From: Lentisalinibacter orientalis
GTDB lineage: Bacteria > Pseudomonadota > Gammaproteobacteria > Steroidobacterales > Woeseiaceae
Assembly (NCBI RefSeq): GCF_040706535.1
Contig: NZ_JAPDRJ010000006.1
Coordinates: forward strand, 206,020-270,019
Length of the DNA: 64,000 nt
Direction: 5' to 3'
Part shown: one piece after another, positions 1-8,706 of the stretch
How positions within the stretch are numbered: the stretch's first letter is position 1
Layout of the letters: each line of letters begins with the position of its first letter
The notes under the pieces: generated by a model
Told to the model about the DNA's origin: nothing
The model's input: only the letters and a program-made list of their open reading frames with translations
Database searches by the model: none
Made by a program: the position numbers and the translations under genes

Positions 1-74
1 CCACCGATGGTGGTGCCGGAGACCAATCCCAGCAGCCAGAGAACGAGAAGGACGACAGCAATTGTGTACAGCAT
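1..74 (-). CDS. lmo0937/DUF5670-like small membrane protein, partial
   Basis: Only the N-terminus is inside the window. It begins at an ATG on the minus strand and reads MLYTIAVVLLVLWLLGLVSG, followed by a short glycine-containing stretch before the left edge. This single hydrophobic segment is typical of the roughly 50-residue lmo0937 family of inner-membrane peptides, whose function is unknown. The call rests on recognising that N-terminal pattern; the C-terminus cannot be checked. Confidence 0.6.
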   Translation of the reverse strand, partial: MLYTIAVVLLVLWLLGLVSGTTIG

Positions 75-236
75 GCTTGTGCTCCGTTAGGTGTGTGTCC
101 GGTGGGAGTGCGTTTACTGCCTCCCCCATATCGAAATTGTGTTCCTTTTCCGCCTTTCCCTCTGTGCGGTCTCGCACCGATGGCTTCGCCCGCAGGTGGA
201 CTTCCGGAGTCAGGTATTCTGCCCGCGGGGAAGGCC

Positions 237-1121
237 CTAAGGACTGCCGGCGGATTCCATTGAACCGGCATTCGTTTCCTGGCTGGCCCCATCCCCCGCG
301 TTCGCGAGTTCGGCAAGGGTCTGCGCGAGGTTATTGCGGGCCGTGGGAAAGCCCGGTTCCAGCTCGAGCGCTTGCCGGTAGGCCGCTGCCGCCGCCGCCA
401 GGTCGCGCTGCAGGTAGCGCACGTTTCCCAGCGCTGTCCATGCCATGGCCTCTCCCGGCCAGCGCGCAACGGCTGCCGTGTAACCCTCCGCGGCGAGCTC
501 GAGGTTTCCCGTCGACTCGAACGGTGCCACCGCTCGCAGCCAGCCGAGCACATCGGCGCTGGCGGGCGGTTCGCCGGCTTTGACCGCTATCATGGCCCAG
601 CGCCCGCCACGGTCCCAGCTGGCGAGGAACGGAACGGCCCCGCGCTCCGCGCGGCGGGTAATGCCGGAGCGCAACAGGAGTTTCTCCGCGGCAGGGTCGA
701 ACCCTACCAATACCGAGTAATGCCATACCGGCCACCGATCGAGGCCGAGGTTCTGCAGCAACAGGACGGGGTGCCCGTCCCGCAGCTCCGCGAGTATCGG
801 TGCGAGGGTCTCGGGCAGCACGTAGGGGACGCGCCCGTGAGTGCGAGCCGCCGCGAGCATTTCGGCCTGAAGGCTGCCCCGGCGGTCGGGTACGTAGACG
901 TGTGAGACCAGTTGCGCAGGCGTCACATCGACGCCGCTGTGGGTCAGCACGGTGGCGAGCGCGGCCGGTCCGCACTGGTATTCATCCTGCGGGAAAAAGG
1001 GTACCCGGACGAGTTCGACGGGCGACCCGGCCTCGCGCAGTACCTGGCGCTCGGGGCCCACCGCGCAGGCGCTAAGCACCAGCGGGGCGATAGTCGCCAG
1101 GATCAGGATCTGCGCACGCAT
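237..1121 (-). CDS. PA2778-family C39-like cysteine peptidase lipoprotein with TPR tail
   Basis: The protein has 294 residues. A signal peptide ends in the lipobox LSAC (Cys19), so it should be a lipoprotein. A papain-fold C39-like domain follows, with FFPQDEYQCGPAALA carrying the oxyanion Gln45 and nucleophile Cys50, and WHYSVLVGF carrying the catalytic His near residue 133. Residues 200-270 form tetratricopeptide repeats (AMAWTALGNVRYLQRDL, then AYRQALELEPGFPTARNNLA). This domain order matches the PA2778 family of Pseudomonas. It lies just downstream of a PA2779-type gene on the same strand, as in other genomes, suggesting a peptidase and partner acting in the envelope. The substrate is unknown. 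Start is the ATG preceding the signal peptide. Confidence 0.85.
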   Translation of the reverse strand: MRAQILILATIAPLVLSACAVGPERQVLREAGSPVELVRVPFFPQDEYQCGPAALATVLTHSGVDVTPAQLVSHVYVPDRRGSLQAEMLAAARTHGRVPYVLPETLAPILAELRDGHPVLLLQNLGLDRWPVWHYSVLVGFDPAAEKLLLRSGITRRAERGAVPFLASWDRGGRWAMIAVKAGEPPASADVLGWLRAVAPFESTGNLELAAEGYTAAVARWPGEAMAWTALGNVRYLQRDLAAAAAAYRQALELEPGFPTARNNLAQTLAELANAGDGASQETNAGSMESAGSP

Positions 1122-1184
1122 GGCAGAGCGCGACCGTGGCGCGGCAGCGTTTGTACGCGGCCGCGGCCATCGCGAACCAGGAAT

Positions 1185-1553
1185 TCAGATCCGGGTGAAA
1201 ATATTGGTGACGCCTGTCAGTTCGAGAATGAACAGAACCACGAACACCACGCCGATCACGGCCAGTACGCCGCCGGCAGGATCAGTCTCCATGCTGGTCG
1301 CCAGCTGCTGCAGCTCGGCGTCCGACATGGCCGCCATTCGCGCCTGGACCATTTCGGGTGCCACACCCCAGTCCGCGAGCTGGGAGGCGACCGTCTCCTG
1401 CGCGAGTATCAACTCGATCCGGTCCAGCGTATGCGCCCGGGTTTCCTGCGCCACCATCTGTTCCGTGCCCACGATGCCCGCACGGGCGGGCAGTGAGCTC
1501 ACCAGCATGGCGGCGAGGGTGAGGGCTATCACGACACTATTCATATTTTTCAT
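1185..1553 (-). CDS. PA2779-family membrane protein
   Basis: This 122-residue protein has an N-terminal signal peptide (MKNMNSVVIALTLAAMLVSS, cleaved near ARA-G), an amphipathic central region with alternating charged and alanine residues (residues 35-90), and a C-terminal hydrophobic segment (GVLAVIGVVFVVLFILELTG). That architecture and its adjacency to the PA2778-type peptidase fit the PA2779 family, which is of unknown function. The start at 1553 is preferred over an upstream in-frame ATG because AGGAG lies seven bases in front of it. It probably forms an operon with the downstream peptidase, 63 bases away. Confidence 0.8.
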   Translation of the reverse strand: MKNMNSVVIALTLAAMLVSSLPARAGIVGTEQMVAQETRAHTLDRIELILAQETVASQLADWGVAPEMVQARMAAMSDAELQQLATSMETDPAGGVLAVIGVVFVVLFILELTGVTNIFTRI

Positions 1554-1683
1554 GATCCGACTCCTGGGGGGATGGCTGCGAGGTGCGCCACGCGCCATGC
1601 ATGGCAATGGAATCGCAGCGATCGATTGTCTTCAGCGCTGAAGATAACCGTAGCGACGGGTAGCTATCTGTGCGCTAGCGAAC

Positions 1684-2412
1684 TTAGCGGGGCTGTCCGG
1701 ACTTCTTGTGCTGCAACAGACGGTCGGACTCTTTTTTGACAACCGCATAGCATTCACAGCACAGACCCTCGAGTCTTTCGCGGTCCAGCACCTCGATGCG
1801 ACCGCGGTGATAATCGATCACCCCGAGCCGTTGCAGCTTGCGTGCGGCCTCGGTGACGCCTTCCCTGCGCACGCCGAGCATGTTGGCGATCAGTTCCTGC
1901 GTCATGGTCAGTTCGCTCGACCTCAACCGATCGAGGGACAGCAGCAGCCAGCGGCAGAGTTGCTGGTCGATGCTGTGATGGCGGTTGCAGACGGCGGTCT
2001 GCGCCATCTGCGTGATCAGCGCCTGGGTATAGCGCAGCATCAGCACCTGCAGGTCTGCATGTCGGTTGAACTCGTCCTTGAGCAGCTGGCCGGCCAGCCT
2101 GTAGGCGTGACCCCCGCTCTGCACGATTGCGCGGCTGGTGGTGCTCTCGCCGCCCATGAACACCGCGATGCCGACGATACCCTCGTTGCCCACCACGGAA
2201 ATCTCCGCCGATGCGCCATTCTCCATGACGTACAGCAGGGATACGATCGAGTCGGTCGGGAAATGGACCTGCCGTGACGACTCGCCCGATTCGTAGAGAA
2301 CCTTTCCGAGGGGCATTTCCACCGGTTCGAGATGCGGAAACAGGCGTAGCTGCGCTTCCTTCGGCAAGGCGGCGAGCAGGTGGTTTTGTTCCGGGGCAGG
2401 GCTGGTCGGCAT
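1684..2412 (-). CDS. Crp/Fnr-family transcriptional regulator (copy 1)
   Basis: The 242-residue protein has an N-terminal cyclic-nucleotide-binding-like beta barrel (about residues 20-125, containing GKVLYESGESSRQVHFPTDS and a VGNEGIVGIAVFMGGE turn) and a C-terminal Crp-type winged helix (MTQELIANMLGVRREGVTEA, about 170-195). The FNR iron-sulfur cysteines are absent from the N-terminus; a CCECYA motif sits near the C-terminus instead. The family includes many regulators without a known ligand. I start it at MPTSPAPEQN rather than an upstream ATG because homology begins there. It is divergent from the SYLF lipoprotein gene, which it may control. It closely resembles the copies at 6846 and 7767. 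Confidence 0.85.
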   Translation of the reverse strand: MPTSPAPEQNHLLAALPKEAQLRLFPHLEPVEMPLGKVLYESGESSRQVHFPTDSIVSLLYVMENGASAEISVVGNEGIVGIAVFMGGESTTSRAIVQSGGHAYRLAGQLLKDEFNRHADLQVLMLRYTQALITQMAQTAVCNRHHSIDQQLCRWLLLSLDRLRSSELTMTQELIANMLGVRREGVTEAARKLQRLGVIDYHRGRIEVLDRERLEGLCCECYAVVKKESDRLLQHKKSGQPR

Positions 2413-2638
2413 TGAGATCGCCTGTGGGCTATTGTTCGTGCCTGACAGGCTATTGCCGGGGCATTGTCCCGTCCGTGCGCCATCGTACATACAGCGCGCA
2501 TCGCCTGAGCCACGTCGCCGATCCCCGGGGCAGGCGTGTGCGTCATCGAACCGAACTCTCCGCCCGTATGGACGATCCTGTCGGCAGGTGGCGAAGTGCC
2601 ACGTTACGACAGCACCTGGTGCTGTAAGAGGAACCCCG

Positions 2639-3193
2639 ATGAACAGGATTCTGACTGGAATGACGTACTTGGCAGCCGGAGTGGTCGTCGCGTTGACTCT
2701 CGGTGCCTGCGCCACTGCGCCGGCGTCGGACGAAGGTAAGGCGGCGATCGAGAAGGACGCCGGCGCGGTGCTGGCCGCGGCGAAAGCCGCCGACCCGACA
2801 CTCGGGCTGGTTTTCAGTTCGGCCGCCGGCTATGCGGTTTTCCCGACGGTCGGCAAGGCTGCGGCGGGCCTCGGTGGCGCCTACGGCAAAGGCGTGCTTT
2901 ACGAGGGTGGCCGCGCAGTGGGTTACTGTGACCTGACGCAAGCGACCATCGGCATGCAACTCGGCGGGCAGTCCTACTCGGAAATCATTGCCTTCGAGTC
3001 GAATGAAGCGGTTGAGATTTTCAAGCAGGGAAATCTCGGTTTGACCGCCCAGGCCACCGCTGTGGCCCTCAAGTCGGGCGCCGGCGCCAACGCGAAGTAC
3101 ACCGACGGCGTAGCCGTGTTCACCATGGACGAGGCCGGGCTAATGTACGAGGCCGCGGTGGGTGGGCAGAACTTCAGCTACCAGGCCAAGTAA
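2639..3193 (+). CDS. SYLF-domain (YSC84-like) lipoprotein
   Basis: This 184-residue protein has a lipoprotein signal (lipobox LGAC, Cys at about 22). The rest is a SYLF domain: AAKAADPTLGLVFSSAAGYA, FPTVGKAAAGLGGAYGKG, then MQLGGQSYSEIIAFESNEA and a C-terminal VFTMDEAGLMYEAAVGGQNF. SYLF domains in eukaryotes bind phosphoinositides; bacterial members are periplasmic or outer-membrane lipoproteins of unclear role. Start ATG 2639 has AGAGG just upstream. It is transcribed away from a Crp/Fnr gene across a 226-base shared promoter region. Confidence 0.85.
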   Translation: MNRILTGMTYLAAGVVVALTLGACATAPASDEGKAAIEKDAGAVLAAAKAADPTLGLVFSSAAGYAVFPTVGKAAAGLGGAYGKGVLYEGGRAVGYCDLTQATIGMQLGGQSYSEIIAFESNEAVEIFKQGNLGLTAQATAVALKSGAGANAKYTDGVAVFTMDEAGLMYEAAVGGQNFSYQAK

Positions 3194-3263
3194 ACGTGCG
3201 GATCGCATGGCCGGGCTTGCCCGGCCATGCAAAGGGGTAACTGTCCTGAGCGGATCCAGATAT

Positions 3264-3476
3264 TCAGCAATCGGTATCGTCTGCGTTGACGGAGTCCTTG
3301 ATGTCTTCACAGGCATCTTCAATCGCGTTGCCAGTGTCTTTGGCTACATCCTTGATCTTTTGTCCCGTCTTATCGATAGCCTCGCCCGCATTCTCGGCCG
3401 CGCCGTCATTCGAATCACAGGCGGTGACCGTGAATGATGCCACGGTCAGAAGAAGTAGCAGTTTTGCAATGTTCAT
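3264..3476 (-). CDS. Small hydrophilic lipoprotein, entericidin/LEA-like
   Basis: This 70-residue protein starts at ATG 3476, with GGAAGG upstream. It has a lipoprotein signal peptide (MNIAKLLLLLTVASFTVTAC, Cys20). The mature part is short, acidic and helical, with loose 11-residue periodicity (EAIDKTGQKIKDVAKDTGNA, then IEDACEDIKDSVNADDTDC). Such small lipoproteins are often stress induced in proteobacteria. No specific function can be assigned. Two extra cysteines near the C-terminus could form a disulfide. Confidence 0.75.
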   Translation of the reverse strand: MNIAKLLLLLTVASFTVTACDSNDGAAENAGEAIDKTGQKIKDVAKDTGNAIEDACEDIKDSVNADDTDC

Positions 3477-3535
3477 AAAGAGACCTTCCGGAAATAAGAG
3501 AACTGGGTCTGGCCGATTGCTGGTGCGGCCACGGA

Positions 3536-3913
3536 TCAAGCATGGCCCGGCGCCGCTTCCGCAGTCGGTGCGCTGGAGCACATGGCGCCACCAGGAGGCG
3601 ACTTGCGGCGGCGCAACCGGTCCGCCGAAATCTTCGGAGTTCCCGGGGAGTACGGCAGCGCCCCTCCCTCGTTCTCCCAGTCCTGCATGGCCAGGAGGGT
3701 AGGTGAGGCAGGTTTCTCGACTAACGCCGCGTTCCACCTCGCCACGTACCGTGCGCGATCGGCATGAGGCGGAGATAAAAGTATGAACTTTGCCGACGCG
3801 ACAAATGCCGCGGAAAAATGCTCAACGGGAGATCTCGCAGGACCGATAATCCGCTCTGCAATAACTGTGGATGTCCTGCCTGGATAGCTAGCGTCCGCGT
3901 TACTGTGTGTCAT
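3536..3913 (-). CDS. Hypothetical protein
   Basis: A 125-residue open frame starts at MTHSNADASYPGRT, with AGGA seven bases upstream of the ATG. It has no signal peptide, membrane segment or motif I recognise. The central part (HFSAAFVASAKFILLSPPHA) is mildly hydrophobic and the C-terminus is rich in Pro, Arg and Lys. It fills the gap between the small lipoprotein and the diguanylate cyclase on the same strand. Support is the ribosome site and frame only, so it could be non-coding. Confidence 0.4.
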   Translation of the reverse strand: MTHSNADASYPGRTSTVIAERIIGPARSPVEHFSAAFVASAKFILLSPPHADRARYVARWNAALVEKPASPTLLAMQDWENEGGALPYSPGTPKISADRLRRRKSPPGGAMCSSAPTAEAAPGHA

Positions 3914-3988
3914 ATGTATTCCTGCGAGATGGAGTGATGCGGAGCCGGGAATCGCAGGACAGTCGCTGCGATTGGCCAAAACGGCGAT

Positions 3989-5371
3989 CTACAGTGGCGA
4001 GGCATGGGCAGCTGCTGGCGGGGCGAAGCGGAAACCCTCCTGACCACTGCCGGCTTTAACGTCGTACATGGCGAGATCGGCGCGCCGCATCAAGGCGTCT
4101 ATGTGGTGACCGTGGTCGGGATAGAAACTGATGCCTATGCTGGCGCTGACCCCGGCGCATTCGTCACCGATTGTTAGTGGCGCGGAAATGGCGGCCAGCA
4201 CCGACCTGGCTACCCGCGCCGCGTCCCGTCGGCACGCGATCTCAGTTAAAAGAATTACGAACTCGTCACCGCCCCGCCGACAGACCGTGTCGCTGTCCCG
4301 CACGCAAGCCTCGAGGCGGCGGGCGATCGTCCTGAGTACGTCGTCGCCAAAATCGTGGCCGTAGTTATCATTGACTGCCTTGAACGAGTTCAGGTCGATG
4401 AACAGAAGAGCGAGCTTCTGACGACGACGGCGTGCGAGGCTGACAACCTGGTTCAGGCGTTCTTGCAGTAGCACCGTATTGGCCAGCCCGGTCAGATGGT
4501 CGTGCAGGGCGAGGTGGGCCATGCGCTCGGACATGAGCCGTGACTGGACCACATCGCGGAAGACGATCACGGCGCCGGTCACGGCACCGTCACGGTCGTG
4601 GATGGGGGCCGCAGAATCCTCGATGCCGAGCTCGGTCCCATCGCGCCTCAGGAGCACGCAGCCGATCGCCAGGCCAACCGTGCGGTCTTCGGCGATGGCA
4701 CGCTCTGCCGGATTGGGAGCGGTATCACGTGACGTCCCGTCGATGAGGCGAAAGATCTGCTCCAGAGGCAGGCCCAGCGCCTCTTCGCGCGGCCAGCCGG
4801 TCAGAGTCTCTGCCTGCAGGTTCAGAAAGGTGAGGTTGCCGGCCAGGTCGGTAACCAGCACCGCGTCACCAATGGAATCGAGCGTCACCAGTGCTCGCTC
4901 TTTCTCGGCGAACAGCGCGGCTTCCGTCCGCTGCAACACGGCGTCGGCAGATCTGCGCTCCGTAATATCCTCCAAAATTAAAAGGATGGCGTCGGAATCG
5001 TGCGGGTCCGGCGCCATCGAGGCATGCAGCCGTGTCCACATGGCGCGACCATCCGGTCGATTGATGCTGACCTCCGTCTGAAACGGTTGCCTGGTCCGGA
5101 CTGTATGCAGCCACCTGGTATTCACCCGCTCGCGGTCATCCGCTTGCAGCGACGCACTCCACCGCGCGCCACGGGCCTGTGCAGGCGTGAGTCCCGTGAT
5201 CGCAAGGTAGGCGGCGTTCGCGTAGAGGCATCGTCCCTCCGTGTCGGAGACGCAGACGCCCAGCGGGGAGAATTCGCAGAGCCGGAGTGCCAGCTCCGGG
5301 CCGAACAGATCCGGCCCGGAGCTGGCAGCCGGTGTGGTCGCAATGCTTCGAGCCGTCCCTGTCTCGCTCAT
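3989..5371 (-). CDS. PAS-PAS-GGDEF diguanylate cyclase
   Basis: This 460-residue soluble sensor has a first PAS domain at about 25-135 (FSPLGVCVSDTEGRCLYANA), a second at about 155-265 (LDSIGDAVLVTDLAGNLTFL, with the PAC-like AVTGAVIVFRDV) and a GGDEF domain at 285-445. The catalytic signature is intact (CRRGGDEFVILL), as is DHLTGLANTVLLQERL at the domain start, so it should make cyclic di-GMP. I see no EAL domain and no membrane helix, so the signal is probably cytoplasmic (redox, gas or small ligand). A typical RxxD inhibitory site upstream of GGDEF was not clearly seen. Confidence 0.9.
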   Translation of the reverse strand: MSETGTARSIATTPAASSGPDLFGPELALRLCEFSPLGVCVSDTEGRCLYANAAYLAITGLTPAQARGARWSASLQADDRERVNTRWLHTVRTRQPFQTEVSINRPDGRAMWTRLHASMAPDPHDSDAILLILEDITERRSADAVLQRTEAALFAEKERALVTLDSIGDAVLVTDLAGNLTFLNLQAETLTGWPREEALGLPLEQIFRLIDGTSRDTAPNPAERAIAEDRTVGLAIGCVLLRRDGTELGIEDSAAPIHDRDGAVTGAVIVFRDVVQSRLMSERMAHLALHDHLTGLANTVLLQERLNQVVSLARRRRQKLALLFIDLNSFKAVNDNYGHDFGDDVLRTIARRLEACVRDSDTVCRRGGDEFVILLTEIACRRDAARVARSVLAAISAPLTIGDECAGVSASIGISFYPDHGHHIDALMRRADLAMYDVKAGSGQEGFRFAPPAAAHASPL

Positions 5372-5404
5372 GTGCCGCTCGTCATGACCTCGCCACGGCC
5401 GCCT

Positions 5405-6034
5405 TCAGGTCCTGCGCCCGGTGCGCACGGCCAGGGCTCCCAGCAGCGACAGAAATCCGCCAAGAGCCAGCCAGGGCAGCGGGCTGGCAGTGGCCGGCAG
5501 CATTTCCGCACGGGTCTGCGTTGCGGCGACGCGAGTCGCTGCCGGCGGCGTTACCGGTGTTGCCACCTCGGCGATCTGCTCGGGCGGTGCCCCGGGCTGG
5601 GTCACGAAACCATACGTCCCCTCCGGGACATAGAGATTGACGAGCTGGTCACGACGCAGCCGCGCAAAGGGGGTAGCCCGATTGTCGATGTAGGCGACCT
5701 GGTTCATCGCGGGCTGCAACGTCACGGCCTCGATAGAGCGGTCGCGCCTGTCGCGGATGCTGAAGGTGACCTTGCCGTCCGGCTCGACACGCACGAACTT
5801 CGCCTCGAACCGCGCCCAGTTCTCGCCACTGGCGATGACGACTTCACGGCACGCCTCGATCAGTCGGGGGTGGTTGCGGAGCATTTCCGGGTTCCAGTCC
5901 ACCTCGGCGCAGCTCTTCGTCTGTTCCCGTTCTCTCGGGAATTGCTCTTGCTGTGCGTTGGCGACACCGGGCAATGAGGCGCTGAGCACCATTGCCGTCA
6001 GGCATACGAGAGTTTTGCTGTGTGTAGTCTTCAT
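5405..6034 (-). CDS. Exported protein with C-terminal LPATA sorting signal (sortase substrate)
   Basis: The 209-residue protein starts at ATG 6034, five bases after AGGAGG. It has a cleavable signal peptide (about 1-28, ending VANA-QQ), a polar mature domain of unknown fold, a Pro/Thr/Ala linker (about 150-180) and a C-terminus that looks like a sortase sorting signal: LPATA, then a hydrophobic stretch (PLPWLALGGFLSLLGALAV), then a basic tail RTGRRT. A sortase gene lies 14 bases upstream on the same strand, so the two are very likely enzyme and substrate. In a diderm the attachment point is unclear. The mature domain has no similarity I recognise. Confidence 0.8.
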   Translation of the reverse strand: MKTTHSKTLVCLTAMVLSASLPGVANAQQEQFPREREQTKSCAEVDWNPEMLRNHPRLIEACREVVIASGENWARFEAKFVRVEPDGKVTFSIRDRRDRSIEAVTLQPAMNQVAYIDNRATPFARLRRDQLVNLYVPEGTYGFVTQPGAPPEQIAEVATPVTPPAATRVAATQTRAEMLPATASPLPWLALGGFLSLLGALAVRTGRRT

Positions 6035-6048
6035 CACGTCCTCCTTGT

Positions 6049-6681
6049 CTACAGGAAACCACTCGGCATAGTCACAACGGCGTGTACGATGAAGCGCTGT
6101 GGCGCATTGCCGACGAAATAGAATGGGTAGCAGGTCACCAGCGTAAGCATCGACTCGCCGGTATCGTCGAGCACATGCACATCACCCGGGTCGACGACCT
6201 CCAGTGCGGTGATGCGATAGAAGCGGGTCTTCTCCGGCGTGTTCAGCTCAACGAGATCGCCGACCGCTACGTCCTTCAAGGCCCGGAAATGGGTATCACG
6301 ATGCGCGGCGATGCCGACGTTGCCCGTGCTGCCGGGAAAAGCCGTGCCCTCAACGAGCCCCGCACCGCGACGGAGCACGTCTGCCGTAGTGCCTTCGTAG
6401 ACGGGCACCTCCAGCGCGATGCCGGGAATCCGGAGTACCGCGATCACCGCATCCGGAACGGGAGCTGCTGCGGCAGTGAGCGGAATCTCGCGGGGCCGCG
6501 GCTCGTTCGCCGGCGGGGGAACGAGCCACTGTTCGGGTGCGGGCTGCTGCGCCGTTGCCGTTGCCGTTGCAAATGAGGCCAGCCCTTCCTGGCGCTGCTG
6601 CTCGCCCCAGTAGAGAGCGCCAACGTAGGAGGAGAGCAGGGTTACGCCCGCGACCCACAGTAAAGTTTCCAAAATTTTCAT
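6049..6681 (-). CDS. Class D-like sortase
   Basis: A 210-residue transpeptidase anchored by one N-terminal membrane helix (LLWVAGVTLLSSYVGALYWG). A proline-rich linker (about 40-75) leads to the sortase beta barrel: VLRIPGIALEVPVYEGTTAD, the catalytic His in GNVGIAAHRDTHF, the catalytic Cys in LTLVTCYPFYFVG and the conserved Arg in APQRFIVHAV. All three active-site residues are present. Start is taken at MKILETLLW, since the upstream in-frame ATG adds a basic extension ahead of the membrane helix. It probably cleaves the LPATA protein encoded next to it. Confidence 0.88.
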   Translation of the reverse strand: MKILETLLWVAGVTLLSSYVGALYWGEQQRQEGLASFATATATAQQPAPEQWLVPPPANEPRPREIPLTAAAAPVPDAVIAVLRIPGIALEVPVYEGTTADVLRRGAGLVEGTAFPGSTGNVGIAAHRDTHFRALKDVAVGDLVELNTPEKTRFYRITALEVVDPGDVHVLDDTGESMLTLVTCYPFYFVGNAPQRFIVHAVVTMPSGFL

Positions 6682-6845
6682 AGCCCTTGCCCGCCGCCGG
6701 TTGTATGACCCCGGGGAGCAACTGTCAGTGTCGGGCACAAGGCGATTAGCCGTCTGTGCGAAAGCGCACGCAGGCCGGGGTGGCGCAGGGACGGATCACG
6801 GATCCTGGACGGCCACTGGGACGGTGCCGCACGGTCGGGTCCGGT

Positions 6846-7574
6846 TCAGTTGCCGGAGGGGGCGGCGGAGTAAGGCAGTAGCCGATCGGTTTCTTTCTTC
6901 ACCACCGCGTAACACTCGCAGCACTGGCGCTCCAGCGCGGGCCTGTCCAGCACGGTGATGTGGCCACGGTGGTAGTCGATGATGCCCAGCTCCTGGAGTC
7001 TGTGGGCGGCTTCGGTGACCCCTTCACGACGTACGCCGAGCATGTTGGCGATCAGTTCCTGGGTCATGACCAGCCGGTTGTCCGGCAGGCGGTCCAGGGA
7101 GAGCAGCAGCCAGCGGCATAGCTGCTGGTCGATTTTGTGATGGCGATTGCACACCGCCGTCTGCGCCATCTGGGTGATCAGTGCCTGCGTATAACGCAGC
7201 ATGTAGTGCTGAAAATCGCCATGGCGATTGAACTCGGCCATGAGCGCCTGCCCGGGCAGCCGATAGGCCTGGCCGGCACTCTGCACGATCGCCCGGCTCG
7301 GCGTGGACTCACCACCCATGAACAGCGCCACGCCGGTGATCCCTTCGCGGCCGATCACCGAGATTTCCGCGGAGGCGCCGCTTTCCATTACGTACAGCAG
7401 GGAGATAATCGAGTCTGTCGGAAAGTAGACGTCCCGGACTTTGTCTCCGGACTCGTACAGGACCTTGCCCAGCGGCATGACCACCAGTTTCAGGTTCGGA
7501 GCCAATCGCTCCCGCACCGGCGCGGGGAGGGCGGCCAGAAGAGAATTTTGCTGGACGGTACGGCCAGCGGACAT
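6846..7574 (-). CDS. Crp/Fnr-family transcriptional regulator (copy 2)
   Basis: This 242-residue protein is closely related to the one at 1684-2412: same length, the same GKVLYESGDKVRDVYFPTDS barrel region, the same LITQMAQTAVCNRHHKIDQQ segment and an almost identical recognition helix (MTQELIANMLGVRREGVTEA). An effector domain covers about 20-125 and the winged helix about 170-220, with the same CCECYAVVKKE ending. Near identity of the recognition helices suggests overlapping DNA targets. The 5' region between it and the sortase gene lacks other genes. Confidence 0.85.
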   Translation of the reverse strand: MSAGRTVQQNSLLAALPAPVRERLAPNLKLVVMPLGKVLYESGDKVRDVYFPTDSIISLLYVMESGASAEISVIGREGITGVALFMGGESTPSRAIVQSAGQAYRLPGQALMAEFNRHGDFQHYMLRYTQALITQMAQTAVCNRHHKIDQQLCRWLLLSLDRLPDNRLVMTQELIANMLGVRREGVTEAAHRLQELGIIDYHRGHITVLDRPALERQCCECYAVVKKETDRLLPYSAAPSGN

Positions 7575-7766
7575 TGAGCGGCTCCGGTCGATACCTGCCG
7601 TCTATTGTACGATCTTCGGACTCCCTGTGTACGCTGACATACAGAAGCGTCCCTGACCGCGCCGGCACGATACGGCGAACGATCCTTGCCGGAGTCTCAA
7701 TGCCCGGCAATCTCCCCGACCCTGCCCTCGATCGCGCTGAGTCGACCCTCGCCCTGTTATCCGCGA

Positions 7767-8525
7767 TCAGGACTGCCCCTGAAGGCTACGTCCCTGAAGC
7801 TGGTCCCGGCGCCCGTTCAGCTTCCCGAAGCACTCGCACGATGCGGATTCCAAAGCGGGACGATCGAGGATCGTGATCTCCCCCCGGGAATAGCCGATGA
7901 CCCCGGCGGCCTGCAGCGTTCCGGCCGCCACGGTCACGCCGCTCCGACGGACCCCCAGCATATCGGCCAGCGCCTCGTGAGTGAGGTGGAAACTTCCGGT
8001 GCGGCTGCGATCATGGGTTAGCAGGAGCAAGCGGGCGAGCCGCTGATCGATCTGGTGAAAACGCGTGCAAGCCGCATTCATCGAAACTTCCAGCAGCCGG
8101 AGATACAGATATCGCCCCAAAACCTTTCGCAGTCCCCTGCTGTTGCGCAGTTCCCGACGCAGCAGGCCAATCGGAATGCGCATGGCAATGCCCGGGCTCT
8201 GGACGACAGCCCGCATCGGCACCTCGTCAACGCCGAGCAGCACCGTGGCGCCCAGCATGCCCTCCCGGCCGATCAGTCCCATGTCGAGGGGTTTGTGTCC
8301 GTCCAGCGCCGTCACCTGGGAGATCAAGCCGCTGTGTGGAAAATAGGCGTAGCGTGAGCGTTGTCCGGCCTCGCACAGCACCTCGCCGAGCAGTAATTCG
8401 ACGGGTTCACAGGCGCTCGCCAAGCCCGCCTGCTGCCTGCGCGGCAGCGCGGCGATCAGGTCGTTCGGCTGTGTTGGGGGCGGCAGGGTGGCCAATACGG
8501 GTTCCTTTTTCGTGCTGCCAGACAC
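7767..8525 (-). CDS. Crp/Fnr-family transcriptional regulator (copy 3, diverged)
   Basis: This 252-residue regulator has the same two-domain plan as the two paralogues upstream but is more diverged. The effector barrel carries GEVLCEAGQRSRYAYFPHSG and MGLIGREGMLGATVLLGVDE. The winged helix has LTHEALADMLGVRRSGVTVA, conserving the LGVRR-GVT core of the recognition helix. A CECF motif is near the C-terminus. It is the third such gene in 7 kb, pointing to local duplication. No ligand-binding motif for cAMP or haem could be identified by eye. Confidence 0.82.
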   Translation of the reverse strand: MSGSTKKEPVLATLPPPTQPNDLIAALPRRQQAGLASACEPVELLLGEVLCEAGQRSRYAYFPHSGLISQVTALDGHKPLDMGLIGREGMLGATVLLGVDEVPMRAVVQSPGIAMRIPIGLLRRELRNSRGLRKVLGRYLYLRLLEVSMNAACTRFHQIDQRLARLLLLTHDRSRTGSFHLTHEALADMLGVRRSGVTVAAGTLQAAGVIGYSRGEITILDRPALESASCECFGKLNGRRDQLQGRSLQGQS

Positions 8526-8706
8526 GTCCTGCGACTATCCACCGCCCGGGATCGTCCCCTGGCACTGTCGATGCGTTAATTCTGTATGAATCGAAGTGGT
8601 CCGTCTGTGCCTTGGGGCACCAAGCCGAAACTGACACGACGTTCTGGACGCCCGCTACCGGGAGTCCGGCTCCTTAATCGTCCCCTCATGCCTGCCCCCT
8701 TCAGCC

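Noticed and set aside
62..583. Plus-strand open frame of 173 codons
   Set aside because: It is antisense to the PA2778-type peptidase, is rich in Arg, Pro and Ser as typical of shadows in high-G+C DNA, and has no ribosome site.
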